A stretch of DNA of 23,636 bases, taken from the NCBI GenBank assembly GCA_946803715.1, contig CAMPET010000239.1, positions 79,835 through 103,470 of the forward strand. The letters are read 5' to 3'. This DNA is from Beroe ovata. Its lineage: Eukaryota; Ctenophora; Nuda; Beroida; Beroidae. Positions 1 through 10,900 of this stretch are shown here, one piece after another. Every line of letters starts with the position of its first letter. Positions within the stretch are counted from its first letter, which is position 1. The notes beneath the pieces are model-generated. The model searched no databases. It saw only the letters and a list, made by a program, of their open reading frames with translations, and was not told where the DNA came from. The position numbers and the translations under genes were made by a program.

Positions 1-2104
1 CGTGTCCACCGTCAGGTCAGCTGAAACTAGGGATGGATCTAACGAAGGTTGTTCTCCCCACCTTTATACTGGAAAGAAAGAGTTTGTTAGAGCTATTTGC
101 AAACTGTTTCTCTCACCCAGACAGCTTTATGAGCATCACCGACGGTAATTTTTACTATTTTTACGTCTTTGACAGTAAATTACAATAAGTATTAATTATC
201 GAACATCCAAATACTAATTGTGCGTTGTTTTGATTTCTGGCATAGATGAATTAAATCTGGGTGCCATAGCCAGCATTGAAGTAATCCAGTACCAGGGCAG
301 AATTGTCGACGTGTTTTCACCAGGAGAATCTAGCGATTTTACTCTGGTGTATGATGAATTGTCAAATGATATAACTATCATCAGGCCCGACACCAGAGGA
401 TAGGATATTACGGGCAACAAAGTGGTTGCTGACCTCATTCCACGGTGGCAGAAAGGGGTCTCTCGCTAAAAAACCCTACAACCCGATAATAGGTCAACTA
501 CCTTCAGTCACCCATGTTAAAGTATATGATATGTGGCACACTGTTACAGTGTTACACATACCGTCTAGCGTTACACCTCTGTCTCTGAAGTTACACCTCT
601 GTTTAGTGTTACACCTCTGTTTAGTGTTACACCCCGTTACAGGCGAGGTTTTCCATTGTAAATGGGACGTGGACACTAACTCCTGCAACCCTCGAACTGT
701 ACTGGGACCTAATCAGTGTGGTCAAGTGACATTTGTTGCTGAACAAGTCTCACATCACCCACCAGGTTAATTGCCATGACAACACCATGACAACACCATG
801 ACAACACCCTGATATCACCATGACAACACCATGACATCACCATCTCTCCCTACTGCAGTATCCGCATTCTACGCTGAGTGTCCAGCTAAGAGAACGTGTG
901 CTAACTACTCTGTGTGGACCAAGTCAAAGTTCCTAGGAATCAGTGTTGGAGTAGACATGGTCGGAGTTGGTAATACTTGTTTGTGTTTGTGTATGTGTGT
1001 AAGTGTCTGTGTCTGTATGTGTTTGCGTGTGTGTAAGTGTATGTGCCTGTGGGTGTGTGTCTTTGTCTGTGTGTGTAAGTGTCTGTGTCTTTATGTGTTT
1101 GTGTGTGTGTATGTTTTTGTGTTTGTGTATGTGTCTGTGGGTATGTGTCTTTGTCTGTGTGTATGTGTTTGTATGTGCATGTTTTTGTGTGTGTATGTGT
1201 TTGTGTGTCTGTGAGTGTACGTGTTCGATGTTTTTAGTCACTAACACACACTTTCTATCCAGGAACTATTCATTTGTTGGATCACGGTGAAAAGTATCAC
1301 TTCACTCTTCCTAGCACATACGGCAGGTAAGCTATACGTTACACAAGATAGAGTATGCGATAGAGCATGTGTGTCGTAGAGCGTCAGGCTATCTCAAATT
1401 GTGTCCCAGGTCCATTCTAACAGTTCCATGGACTGAGATGGGTGGGAAAGTTCAAATCACGTGCCCGCAGACAGATTTCACTGCCACCCTCGTTTTCCAT
1501 ACGAAGCCTATGTATGGGGGTAAGGTACACAGGGTGACGGGTGACATCAAGGATAACATGACGGGCAGATGTCTCCATAAGGTCACCGGCGAGTGGAATG
1601 GTACTCTTGAGTTCACCGATGAAGCAACAGTGAGTTATCAATTATTACTGATGGAATTGAATCTGTTTCAGTGTTCTCAATCTCACCTTGATCTCCACTA
1701 TCCCTGAAGAAAAGAACTGAGGTCGTGAACACGGAGCAAATTTCTGTGATTCCTAAGATAGTGCGGCCAGTTCATGAGCAGGGCGAGAACGAGTCGCGGC
1801 GTTTGTGGCGTGACGTCACGCTTGCGTTGCTACGCAACGACATTGACAAGGCAACGGCTGCCAAGCATAGATTGGAAGAGAGGCAGCGCGAGGAGGGGAG
1901 GGTTCGGGCAGCCCAGGGAACAGTGTGGACCCCGAGTGTGAGTAACGTCGACTATATCCAATATTATTCAATACTTTATATCTCTAATTTATAATTATAT
2001 CTCTAATTCGTTGATCGATAAATGCCTCTCATCCCCGATAGTATTTCGTGGCTGAGGATGATAGTTGGGTCTACAAAAAGTCTCTCAATGACTCAGGATG
2101 TTGA
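1..2104 (+). CDS. OSBPL9: Oxysterol-binding protein-related protein, ORP9/10/11 group, 3' part of gene (5' partial)
   Basis: Seen: eight exons join in phase: about 16-144, 385-492, 643-765, 859-969, 1263-1326, 1410-1629, 1710-1937 and 2042-2104 (TGA). The product carries family motifs in order: [41 protein letters not shown], the ORP fingerprint [58 protein letters not shown], and a C-terminal [10 protein letters not shown]...[11 protein letters not shown] stretch ending near SWVYKKSL. Known: this is the lipid-binding ORD barrel of ORP proteins, which exchange sterol or phosphatidylserine for PI4P at membrane contact sites. The EQVSHHPP histidines and the KPYNPIIG lysine contact the phosphoinositide head group. 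Inferred: the motif wording is closest to ORP9 as I remember it, but ORP10 and ORP11 are not excluded. The N-terminal PH domain, if present, lies before the window. Confidence 0.95.
493..642 (+). repeat. Intronic 18-20 bp tandem repeat next to a 3' splice site
   Basis: In the ORP intron, units starting GTTACACCTCTGT begin at 570, 590 and 608, with a partial unit at 626. The last runs into the acceptor at 641-642, so the repeat supplies the pyrimidine tract of that splice site. Confidence 0.8.
771..846 (+). repeat. Short CATGACAACAC-type tandem repeat in ORP intron
   Basis: An 11-bp unit CATGACAACAC recurs, with CATGACATCAC and CTGATATCAC variants, filling most of the 93-bp intron 766-858 that follows the EQVSHHPP exon. 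Confidence 0.8.
975..1215 (+). repeat. TG-rich microsatellite in ORP intron
   Basis: About 240 bp of degenerate TGTGT/TGTCTG repeats fill the intron 970-1262. Long open frames across it on both strands come from low complexity and are not coding. Confidence 0.9.
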
Positions 2105-2237
2105 CCAGGAATCAACTGAAAAAGGCACCTTGATTTTATTTATGAACACATCAAATTCAATGAACATGACACAGCGAGTGTGACTGGTTCAGCTCGCTGA
2201 CTCAATTTCAGAAATCAATTTTGATCCTGTTTCAAGA

Positions 2238-3065
2238 GAAATTTTCACTTAGATTACGAAATGTTCGTTCGGAGAAGTATTTAACTTTAAGTTAAATAGA
2301 TTTGAAATTTAAGATTTGCTTCAAATTTATCTTTCTTGATCATCTTTTACTCAAACATCAAATTCAATATCCTAATGAACTGGATAAATTTGCGATCCAT
2401 GACCGGGAAGGATTCGAAAATTCAAAAGCTTGTCTGGCTAATGCTACTGCTAGTGCATAGTGCTACTCCTAGGCCCTGCTATCGCGACCCGCGTCAGCGA
2501 AACCAGGGTCTATCAGTATCATCGACTGGATAAAATTGCTCACAGATGACCAATATCGATGATCATGATTTAGTTTAATGCTTTTATGTGATGCATATCG
2601 TTAATGATAATCAATTAGTAATTGATTTTTAGTCGTACTCATATTGATATTGGAATTGGATTTGATAAGATGTTCGTAGATATAAGATCACTCCCTAGCA
2701 GTAGTCAGTGACGACCGCAATTCTGATAATGATATCCCATGCAATATTGCGCGACGGGACTGCAGACTGGGAGGGCCAGGGAGGAATAAAATTAAAATCA
2801 GATGTTACCTTTAATTTGATGATCAAATTTATTACACATTAACTTCAATTAATTTTTAATAAGTGAAGTCTGCTTTTTTAAATGTAAAGACGAAATCGAT
2901 AGATGAATGATGATAGAGTTAGACTAAGACAAACATACCAATAGCAAAGAGATCAAATATTCAAATATAATTATATATGCTTAAAGTGAATCTAAACCAG
3001 TACCCATTTTCTTGTCATCAGATTTTACCTGACCTCTAGCTCTGTGCATATCATGTGGCTGCAGC
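2238..3065 (+). repeat. Copy A of a duplicated ~0.8-kb segment
   Basis: It starts AGAAATTTTCACTTAGATTA and runs through a conserved core with GATCATCTTTTACTC and GCTATCGCGACCCGCG to TCATCAGATTTTACCT. The same order of blocks recurs in the direct copy at 3117-3876. Compared with that copy, A has an extra block of about 24 bp near 2271-2294, lacks about 12 bp in the CGCG-flanked part near 2490, and has scattered substitutions. No transposase frame or clear terminal inverted repeats were seen. Confidence 0.85.
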
Positions 3066-3115
3066 ACTATGCGCTGGTGTTTACTAGGGGGCATAGAATT
3101 GGAGAGATATTCGGC

Positions 3116-3116
3116 N
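3116..3116. other. Single ambiguous base, probable assembly join
   Basis: A lone 'n' sits exactly where copy B of the duplicated segment begins. Similar lone n's at 12319, 13549 and 22888 also lie in duplicated or repetitive DNA. Confidence 0.7.
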
Positions 3117-3876
3117 AGAAATTTTCACTTAGATTACGAAATGTTCGTTAAATAGATTTGAAATTTAAGATTTACTTCAAATTTATCATTCTTGATCATC
3201 TTTTACTCAAACATCAAATTCAATATCCTAATGAACTGGATCAATTTGCGATCCATGACCGGGAAGGATTCGAAAATTCCAAATTTCTTAAGCTTGTCTG
3301 GCTAATGCTAGTGCATAGTTCTTCTCCTAGGCCCTGCTATCGCGACCCGCGAAGCGGCTCGCGTCAGCGAAACCAGGGTCTGTCAGTATCATCGACTGGC
3401 TAAAAATTGCTCACAGATGACCAATTTCGATGATCATGATTTAGTTTAATGCTTTTATGTGATGCATATCGTTAATGATAATCAATTGGTAATTGATTTT
3501 TAGTCGTACTCATATTGATATTGGAATTGGATTTGATAAGATGTTCGTAGGAATAAGATCACTCCCTAGCAGTAGTCAGTGACGCCCGCAATTCTGATAA
3601 TGATTTTCAATGCAATATTGCGCGACGGGACTGCAGACTGGGAGGGAGGAATAAAATCAAAATCAGATGTTACCTTTCACCTTTAATTTGATGATCAAAT
3701 TTATTACATATTAACTTCAATTAATTTTTAATAAGTGAAGTCTGCTTTTTTAAATTTAAAGACGAAATCGATAGACAAACATACCAATAGTATAGCAAAG
3801 GGCAATATATACTTAAAGTCATAAAGTGAATCTACTCATTTTCTTGTCATCAGATTTTACCTCACCTCTGTGGCTG
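3117..3876 (+). repeat. Copy B of the duplicated ~0.8-kb segment
   Basis: This is a direct copy of 2238-3065. It opens with the same 20-plus bases and ends around CCTCACCTCTGTGGCTG. It has its own indels, including CGAAGCGGCTCG inserted in the CGCG-rich part near 3350. The 10-mer CTGTTTCAAG lies just before copy A (2227-2236) and at the end of copy B (3874-3883), so the pair may be flanked by a short direct repeat. Confidence 0.85.
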
Positions 3877-3889
3877 TTTCAAGTTTCTA

Positions 3890-3931
3890 GCGCGCGCCTT
3901 CATCGTTTCGGCCTTCGATGAAGGCGCGCGC
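3890..3931. repeat. Perfect 16-bp inverted repeat (hairpin 1)
   Basis: Arm GCGCGCGCCTTCATCG at 3890-3905 is the exact reverse complement of 3916-3931, with a 10-base loop. Twelve bases of the right arm, CGATGAAGGCGC, recur at once at 3933-3944. The GC content contrasts sharply with the AT-rich surroundings. Confidence 0.9.
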
Positions 3932-3947
3932 ACGATGAAGGCGCTAT

Positions 3948-3978
3948 TGTTTCTTGCGCGCGCGGCGCGCAAGAAACA
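3948..3978. repeat. Perfect 14-bp inverted repeat (hairpin 2)
   Basis: Arm TGTTTCTTGCGCGC at 3948-3961 pairs exactly with 3965-3978 around a 3-base loop. It follows hairpin 1 by 16 bases. Confidence 0.9.
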
Positions 3979-4346
3979 GAGGATAGATACCATCCGGCAA
4001 AGAAATAGAGGTCCCGGTCAGTCAAAATACGACAACTCATTTTCATATGGAATTTTCAATGGGGTCCATTGGATCATAAATTGAATTACTTCGCTGCACA
4101 ATGCACATTTCAGACTTTGCTTAAAATGCATGGTAATGATTGAAGATAAGACAAAAGCAAATTACCCATCAAATACAATAAATTGATAGTTATTTTTGAC
4201 TTTTTGAGGCAATAGTTTTTTAATCAATGTTTTATTCTGTGCATTCAATTTTATGAATATATTCAATTTCTCTTCTTACTCTAAGTTAACTGTGGTATTA
4301 AGCAAGGAATGAAGAAACTTAGATGTAAGAACAATGATGGCATGGA

Positions 4347-4902
4347 ATGAAGCAGCTCTTTATCAGGCTCCATAGTATTCAGATCAAAAAGTATGAATAT
4401 GATTTGGTAAAATTTGATGTGGTGAGTCTTAGAATAGAATTATAAGATGTCTTGATATAACTGAGGATGCAGAAATCAATTCCAGTACAGAATAATGAAA
4501 GGTGTTCTAGATATAGCTTCACAAAAATATTCAGGTTTACCATCTAAATATTGAATGTGGGTTTTGCAGTTGGGAAATACCCAAAGTCAGATCCGACTTC
4601 TTGAGACTTAATGCAAAGGTATACTAAATATTAAGCCTTTCAGATTGTAGTAATATCAATTTATATTTTTATAATTGTTATTAATATAGCAGGCATAACA
4701 TGGGATTTTAAAGTCGCCTCAATCTTTTCAGTTACCTAAGAAGTTTCATGGTAATTTCAACTCTGTCTTTCCAATATGGGGAATTCGACCCAGTGATACA
4801 AAACTTGTCAAACATGAAGTCCTCGTTGCAGAGTATATTGACTTTCTCAACTCTATTACATCCTGCCCCTATATTGAGAAGTTCACTTTATTCAAAAAGC
4901 AT
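4347..4902 (+). other. PX domain exons of nischarin
   Basis: Four small exons encode residues 1 to about 108. The pieces are [20 protein letters not shown] (strand 1 and the Y-x-Y pattern), a 29-base micro-exon ending in [17 protein letters not shown] (the W-x-x-x-x-R-x-S-D-F core, where RSDF replaces the usual RYSDF), and LPKKFHGN (the PPK-type loop). The arginine and the LPKK lysines are the expected phosphoinositide contacts; the tyrosine of RYSDF is changed to serine. Introns here are only 51, 68 and 113 bp, and phases 0, 2 and 0 agree at every junction. Confidence 0.85.
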
Positions 4903-7900
4903 GTCAGTTATGTCAATATGTTATTCAGAATCTTATCACATCCTTGGTGATTAGGTCCTCAAATCAATTAGCACATTTGTCAATCACAGGATGTTTTAGC
5001 TAATACTCTAGAGTTTGTAAAAGAGCTTCGTGGCAACACAGACACTAATGTGGAGATTTGGGATATGTTAAACTCTTGCAGTGAAGACCTGATCCTTACT
5101 GAGAAGCAACTTCATTCAATAAACTCATGTCATTCTCTACCCGACTTTCAAATACCATTCATGGATTTAAGGCGAACCCTGGAAAATGTTGAAAATCTTA
5201 AGGTTAGTCAATATTCATCATCTGTGTCTGATAAACATTTTTCTGCATTTTCTATTTCAAAATGTTTTCCAGGTTCTGAGTAATGAAAGAGATGATTCTC
5301 ACAAGTATAAACCAGCACCCAATTTGGATATGTCTTCTTTTCAATCTCTTACTTCTTTGACATTACAAGTAAGTTTGGATCAGATAATGGAAAATGTAAC
5401 AGCAATTCCATTTCCTGTAACTTATTAAGAAACTTGGGAAAAGTTCTATCCATGGTTTCAATGCCAGTCTACCTTAGGATATTGATTTCAAAGGTGTAAC
5501 AGAGCTTGGGAATTTGGGCCATACTCTTCATCAAATGACTATCAGGGCTGAAATCGAAGGTTAGACCTATTGCATTTCATGCTGTTTTTATGAATTATTG
5601 AGACTATCATTCATCTGAGACTATCATTCATTTCAGAGATAAGTGATATTCTGATTTGGATTGATGAGGAGAATGACAGATCACCAGTGGCATGGAATTC
5701 ACTCGAAGTTCTCAACCTTGCTAACAACAGAATAGAGTGTGTTTCTTATTATTTCTAAAATGATGTCCAACTAAATACCCTTATTCTAATACTAGTTCTA
5801 GCACTAGCATTCACTAGATTTATGGATGAGAGTTTGCAGCTCCTTATTCAGTTGACAGAATTGAACCTGAGCAAAAACAAAATCGAAATTATTGACAACA
5901 TCCAAGGGGTAAGAATTCTATAATTTGCATCTTATCCTCATCAACTAAGTCACGTTATTTATCACCAAGCATCACCTAGTTTACTCTCAGCTGCCATATT
6001 TAAGGATGTTGGACTTGTCTCATAACAGGATTAAAGATGCACCATCACTCCACCTGAGGCTGGGCAATATCACAAGGCTAAACCTAGCACACAATCAAGT
6101 TCAGATTCTCCAAGGTACGAAACTAACTAGTTGATAACTTTTTCTTTCTTAGTTAAACGTGTTATTTCCAACATTGTCGATTTTTTCTCTTTGTTCATAC
6201 GAAACCGAATGAGATTTTTGTGTTCTTGTCTGTAGCAATGTGTACAGTACGACATACTGAGTATGTTCAAAAGTCTTTGATATGAAAAAGCGGTATAAAT
6301 AATTTATGAAAAATTGAGAAACAAGTGGTTGAGAAACATCCAAATCTCATTTGGTTCTGATAAAAAGTAGCTGTACCTATAATAACCTACACTTGTACCA
6401 GGTTTTGAACGGTTATTTTCTCTGGAAGACTTGGATTTGAGTTACAACAACATCAAGCAGATGAATGAAGTTTCTCGACTGCGAGGATTGCCCCAGCTCG
6501 AGGCATTGTCGCTTGAAGGGAATCCCATAGCGTCAGACAGTAGTTACAGGTGCGATGTTTTGTCGCAGTTGAACTGGGAAAGTGTGGAGTTAGACAAGGA
6601 GCCGCTCTCAGCAGCTGAGATAAAGAAGTTGGAAAAGATGAAAGGACAGGAGAGGGAAATTGATGTTCGAACAGAGGAGTCCATATGCTATGTGGACATA
6701 GCTGACTCCACGGATTATGACGATCTATGTGATGAAGCCATAGTTTTCAGTGAAGTGAACCTATGTGAGACCCCCGTACTGTCAGACACTAGGCAACGAT
6801 CTGCAACACTGGTTGCCATCATTGAGGATTACAGTGGTGAGAGTTCGGAGAGTGGTTCGCCCCAGGACAAAATTTCCACTGTTCGTGACGTGGAGAAAAT
6901 GATCAGCACGGACGGAGACAATTGGCTCAATAGTTTTATGGACATGGCTGATGTCATTCCCAAGCCTCGGGCCACAGAGATATTGCAGGTTACTGAAGAG
7001 ACACTCAAGAAATTGAACAGTTCTCAACCGAAACCTCGAAAGGTCAAGAAAACTCTAGATGGTACTGAGTCTCAAACAACTGACACTAGCAGTGTTGAAT
7101 CTAGAGATTACAAGTTGAATGCCAAGACCTGTGAAGGGGTTAAAAGTGTCCCAAAAACAGAAACAGTTCCATTCCATATTGTCCCTAACGAAGTTTATAA
7201 CATAGACGAAAAAATAGAAGATTTGGTCTGCCGTTATTCTAACCTGGCTTTTGATGAGTTGCAAAGGACATTCAGTGTTTATAAAGATGGTGAATTTCTT
7301 GTGGTAGCTCTGCTGCCCAACTCCAAACCATTCAAACCTGAGCTAGCTGAAATAAAGCCTAGAGGGGGTTTGATAACATGGAGTGTGCTCCCTCATGAGA
7401 TAGAGTCTTGTTGTTTGGTGGGTGACCAGGTCTACATAAAGAAATACGGCGACGTTATCCCCGTGATTTATTCCCAACTCTTCCTTCATGATACCGCTCA
7501 CCTGTACCTGCTTGTTACAAAGATGAAAGATATTCGAGAACCAAGACCCTCGGAGGAGATGTCTAAACTCGCTAGTGATCGTGTCTTCCTGACCGTGGCT
7601 GAGAGTGAGACTGATCACCTCGTCACATTCCCTTGTCACTGCTTCAGGTACTGCCGATCAGATATCCCCCTGCCGGTGGTAATTGCGATACAGGACTCTG
7701 AGGTCCTTGTCATTGAGGTTGATAACTTTGATCTACTCACCATTAACCAGGACATGCTTGTGCAAATACTCGCTGATGAATCATTCCAGTGTTCGATCCT
7801 ATTCAGGGAGAAAATCAGCAACATTCGTCAGATATTCAGGAGTTTCCTCGCACACACTGCCCGAATAGAGTTTAAGGAGGACACCAATCCATTTGGTAGT

Positions 7901-10900
7901 CCGAGGACTACCTTCTCCCTGCTTGGATTCAACAACTCTGACATGGAAACATTCATTGAGTCAGTGGCAGTGAGGCTGGATAATTGTGAGATCCCACCCT
8001 CCAGCGTCATAGTCACAGAACAGGAACCTGATATGCGAGTACTGAAGAGGGTAATCAGAGTGCAGGAGTTAGAGCAGGTGAAGTGCATCTCCATTCGCCT
8101 GGAGTCTCTCTTTTTCCGTAGTCTCATCATGACGGAACAGTTTTTGTTCATTGTGGAGGAGGATTTCACCAGATGGCCACCACCCTGTTTCGTCCGACAC
8201 CCGCCCCTGACGCCGCGTTACAGCATTGTGGCACAGATCAGAATCCGGTTACTATTCGGCATCACTCTTTACAGCGAGATATTCAGAGGGAGTTATGCTC
8301 TGTCCCTCAACTATTACATTAACCTGAAAACGTTCGAGAGGGGACGGAATGACGTCTTCATATCATCGTATGAGAATAGGGAGCAAGTGATAGGGCACAT
8401 CAAGAGAATATGGAGGAACAATTACAACAAGGACATTATCATTTCCACGATGAAACGATACGAAAGTCCGGCTAAAACAGAGACAGTAACGTCCTTGGCA
8501 CATGGAAAAGATTTCAACGTGGAAAACTTTACCAACATTGCAATGGTCAGTGTCATATGTCATGTGTCATCTGCCACGTGTTATCTAATCGAGTTGTCAG
8601 TGTACACTGGTCACCATGTCAACTCCACTCACCATGTCAACTCCACTCACAGGATAAGATTCATCGCTTCTCCGCCGAAGTTCTAGGTGATTCCTACAAC
8701 ATACTATACCTCACTAAGACGCATTGTCTTCATTCAGCAACTCCGGATCAAGTTAGTTCATTGGTAGATCGAGTCATGAATTTCTGTGTGACGCGTAAGT
8801 CCCGAGTTAATTGCTGATATCTTGAGTAGTACACTCACTTATGTATGCCTGTGTCTGTATGTCTGTGTGTGTTTGAGTCTGTGTGTGTTTGTGTCTGTGT
8901 GTATGTCTGTTTGTGTCAGTGTCTGTGTGTATGTCTGTTTGTGTCAGTGTCTGTGTCAGTGTCTGTGTGTGTATGTCTGTGTTTGTGTACTGTGTATGTC
9001 TGTAAGTAGACTGTACAATCTGCACTGAATTGTGTGTTGTGGTGGCTGGTGAGCTGTGTGATTGACTGTGGATATCACATAGGAGCTGAGGTGTGCTGTG
9101 TTGGTTACTGAGGAGAACATCCATGTTCTGAGTCATCTCCCACCCCCCACTGTTCCGATGAAACTGATGCCGCAAGAAGACTTGGAAAACAGAGTGTCAG
9201 ATCACCTGGGTCTCGTTCTCTCTTGGCCAGTCACAGACATTTGCCAAATAGTGTGTGGAATTTTCGAACAGAAGATCAGGTAACGGGATGTAGCATTGCT
9301 CGATGTGACAGGATGTAACGGTATACAATGAAATAACCTCTGATATTGTCATATACATCAGGTTTGAGTTTGGATATGGCAGTCACGGCCTCATTACTTT
9401 CATGACACGTGATGTGAATGAGTCAAGAGAGTTGCAAAGAGCTGTTAGTGCTTTAGTGATATCCATCTCTCTACTGTTGCCTTCAACTGATCCAATGTGA
9501 TATCCATAGTAACAGTACATGTGTTGCTAGGTGATTGAAGCTCTACACTGCCAATACCAAACCGATAGCTATGAAAGTGATGACGTTCTGATAACACGAA
9601 AAGGAAGAGAACTAAGTATAGTGCACTTGGATGAGGATAGGCTTGATGAACTGAGGTTGCTATTGCTTAATGTTTGCACTAATCTTATCGTTACTATTGG
9701 TTACGCTTTCCTAATCGTTACCAGTCGATACGCAATGGTGTAACCATGGTGACACTGACGATTAATGATGACTAATGATGACTGCTCAGGTTCACAGTAG
9801 CTAAACACGCGGGTATTACTGACTATAACGACATCCAGATCGTCAACTATTCGCTACTTTATCAGGTTAATGCGTGAATAAGTGTCTGCAAAGACTTTTA
9901 CCAAGAGAAATCGGTCACCTTGATAGATATCAAAATAGCAACAAAACCCCTTACCAGCCAAAACTGGAAAATTAGAATGAGCATTCGAGGATAACTCCCA
10001 AACGGATAAACCGATTGACTTGAAACTTCTGCCATAGCTTCTGCCATAGCTCATAGAGGACCACTAGAAACTCGGACCACATTTCACAAGACTTGTTACA
10101 CTCGTCGTGACACCATTATTACAACTTTATAATAGCCACTGTTACAAATTTGTGTTACATTTCCACGGTCAGGAGGTATTGGGGAAGAAGAGTCTTATCA
10201 CTTGCGTTATAACCAACACCACAGTGTATCTTATCAGGGAAGATAACATTTTCTGGCCATTACCTCAATCCAACCAACACAGGTGAATAGGACACGGTTT
10301 TATAGTTCATGGAGTCAATTGAATTTACTAACTACCTCTCATCGACACGTTTTTACCATATTTGGAATTAGTTGCTATAGCAACATAGTAACGGAGCAAC
10401 GTTTCTCAGGATACCGAATTCTCTGCAGTTCAAAGTTGTGGAGACCATACCTCTGGACGATATCATGTGCATTAACTTCACACATTTCACCAGTTGTGAT
10501 CTGGTTATTCTCTTCGAGAACACAGACTTACACAGTGNNNNNNNNNNNNNNNNNNNNNNNNNNNNNNNNNNNNNNNNNNNNNNNNNNNNNNNNNNNNNNN
10601 NNNNNNNNNNNNNNNNNNNNNNNNNNNNNNNNNNNNNNNNNNNNNNNNNNNNNNNNNNNNNNNNNNNNNNNNNNNNNNNNNNNNNNNNNNNNNNNNNNNN
10701 NNNNNNNNNNNNNNNNNNNNNNNNNNNNNNNNNNNNNNNNNNNNNNNNNNNNNNNNNNNNNNNNNNNNNNNNNNNNNNNNNNNNNNNNNNNNNNNNNNNN
10801 NNNNNNNNNNNNNNNNNNNNNNNNNNNNNNNNNNNNNNNNNNNNNNNNNNNNNNNNNNNNNNNNNNACACACACACACACACACGATCACCGTGTGTTCC

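Larger units (their letters stand above)
2105..4346. other. Intergenic, AT-rich region between the ORP and nischarin genes
   Basis: No exon with family similarity was found here. It holds a direct duplication (2238-3065 and 3117-3876), two hairpins (3890-3978), and about 370 bp of AT-rich sequence up to the nischarin start codon, which should hold that gene's promoter and 5' UTR. I saw no convincing TATA box or poly(A) signal placed to settle the transcript ends. Confidence 0.6.

Noticed and set aside
218-403. Open + frame of 61 codons overlapping the second ORP exon
   Set aside because: It lies in the intron 145-384 and runs in a different frame from the exon at 385, which carries the GGRKGS motif. 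Flanking ORP exons join in phase without it, and no similarity was recognised.
831-1290. Cysteine/valine-rich + frames and a histidine/threonine-rich - frame
   Set aside because: They are translations of TG/CA microsatellite; the real exons here (859-969, 1263-1326) use other boundaries.
2336-3403. Two related + frames (65 and 81 codons) in the duplicated segments
   Set aside because: They sit in a repeat, differ by frame-altering indels between copies, and show no recognised domain. They could be a degraded element peptide, but there is no support for a gene.
9444-9502. Extension of the nischarin exon 9362-9443 to a TGA at 9500 as the gene's end
   Set aside because: The donor GTTAGT at 9444 joins in phase to 9531, and later exons continue the family sequence to 11224.
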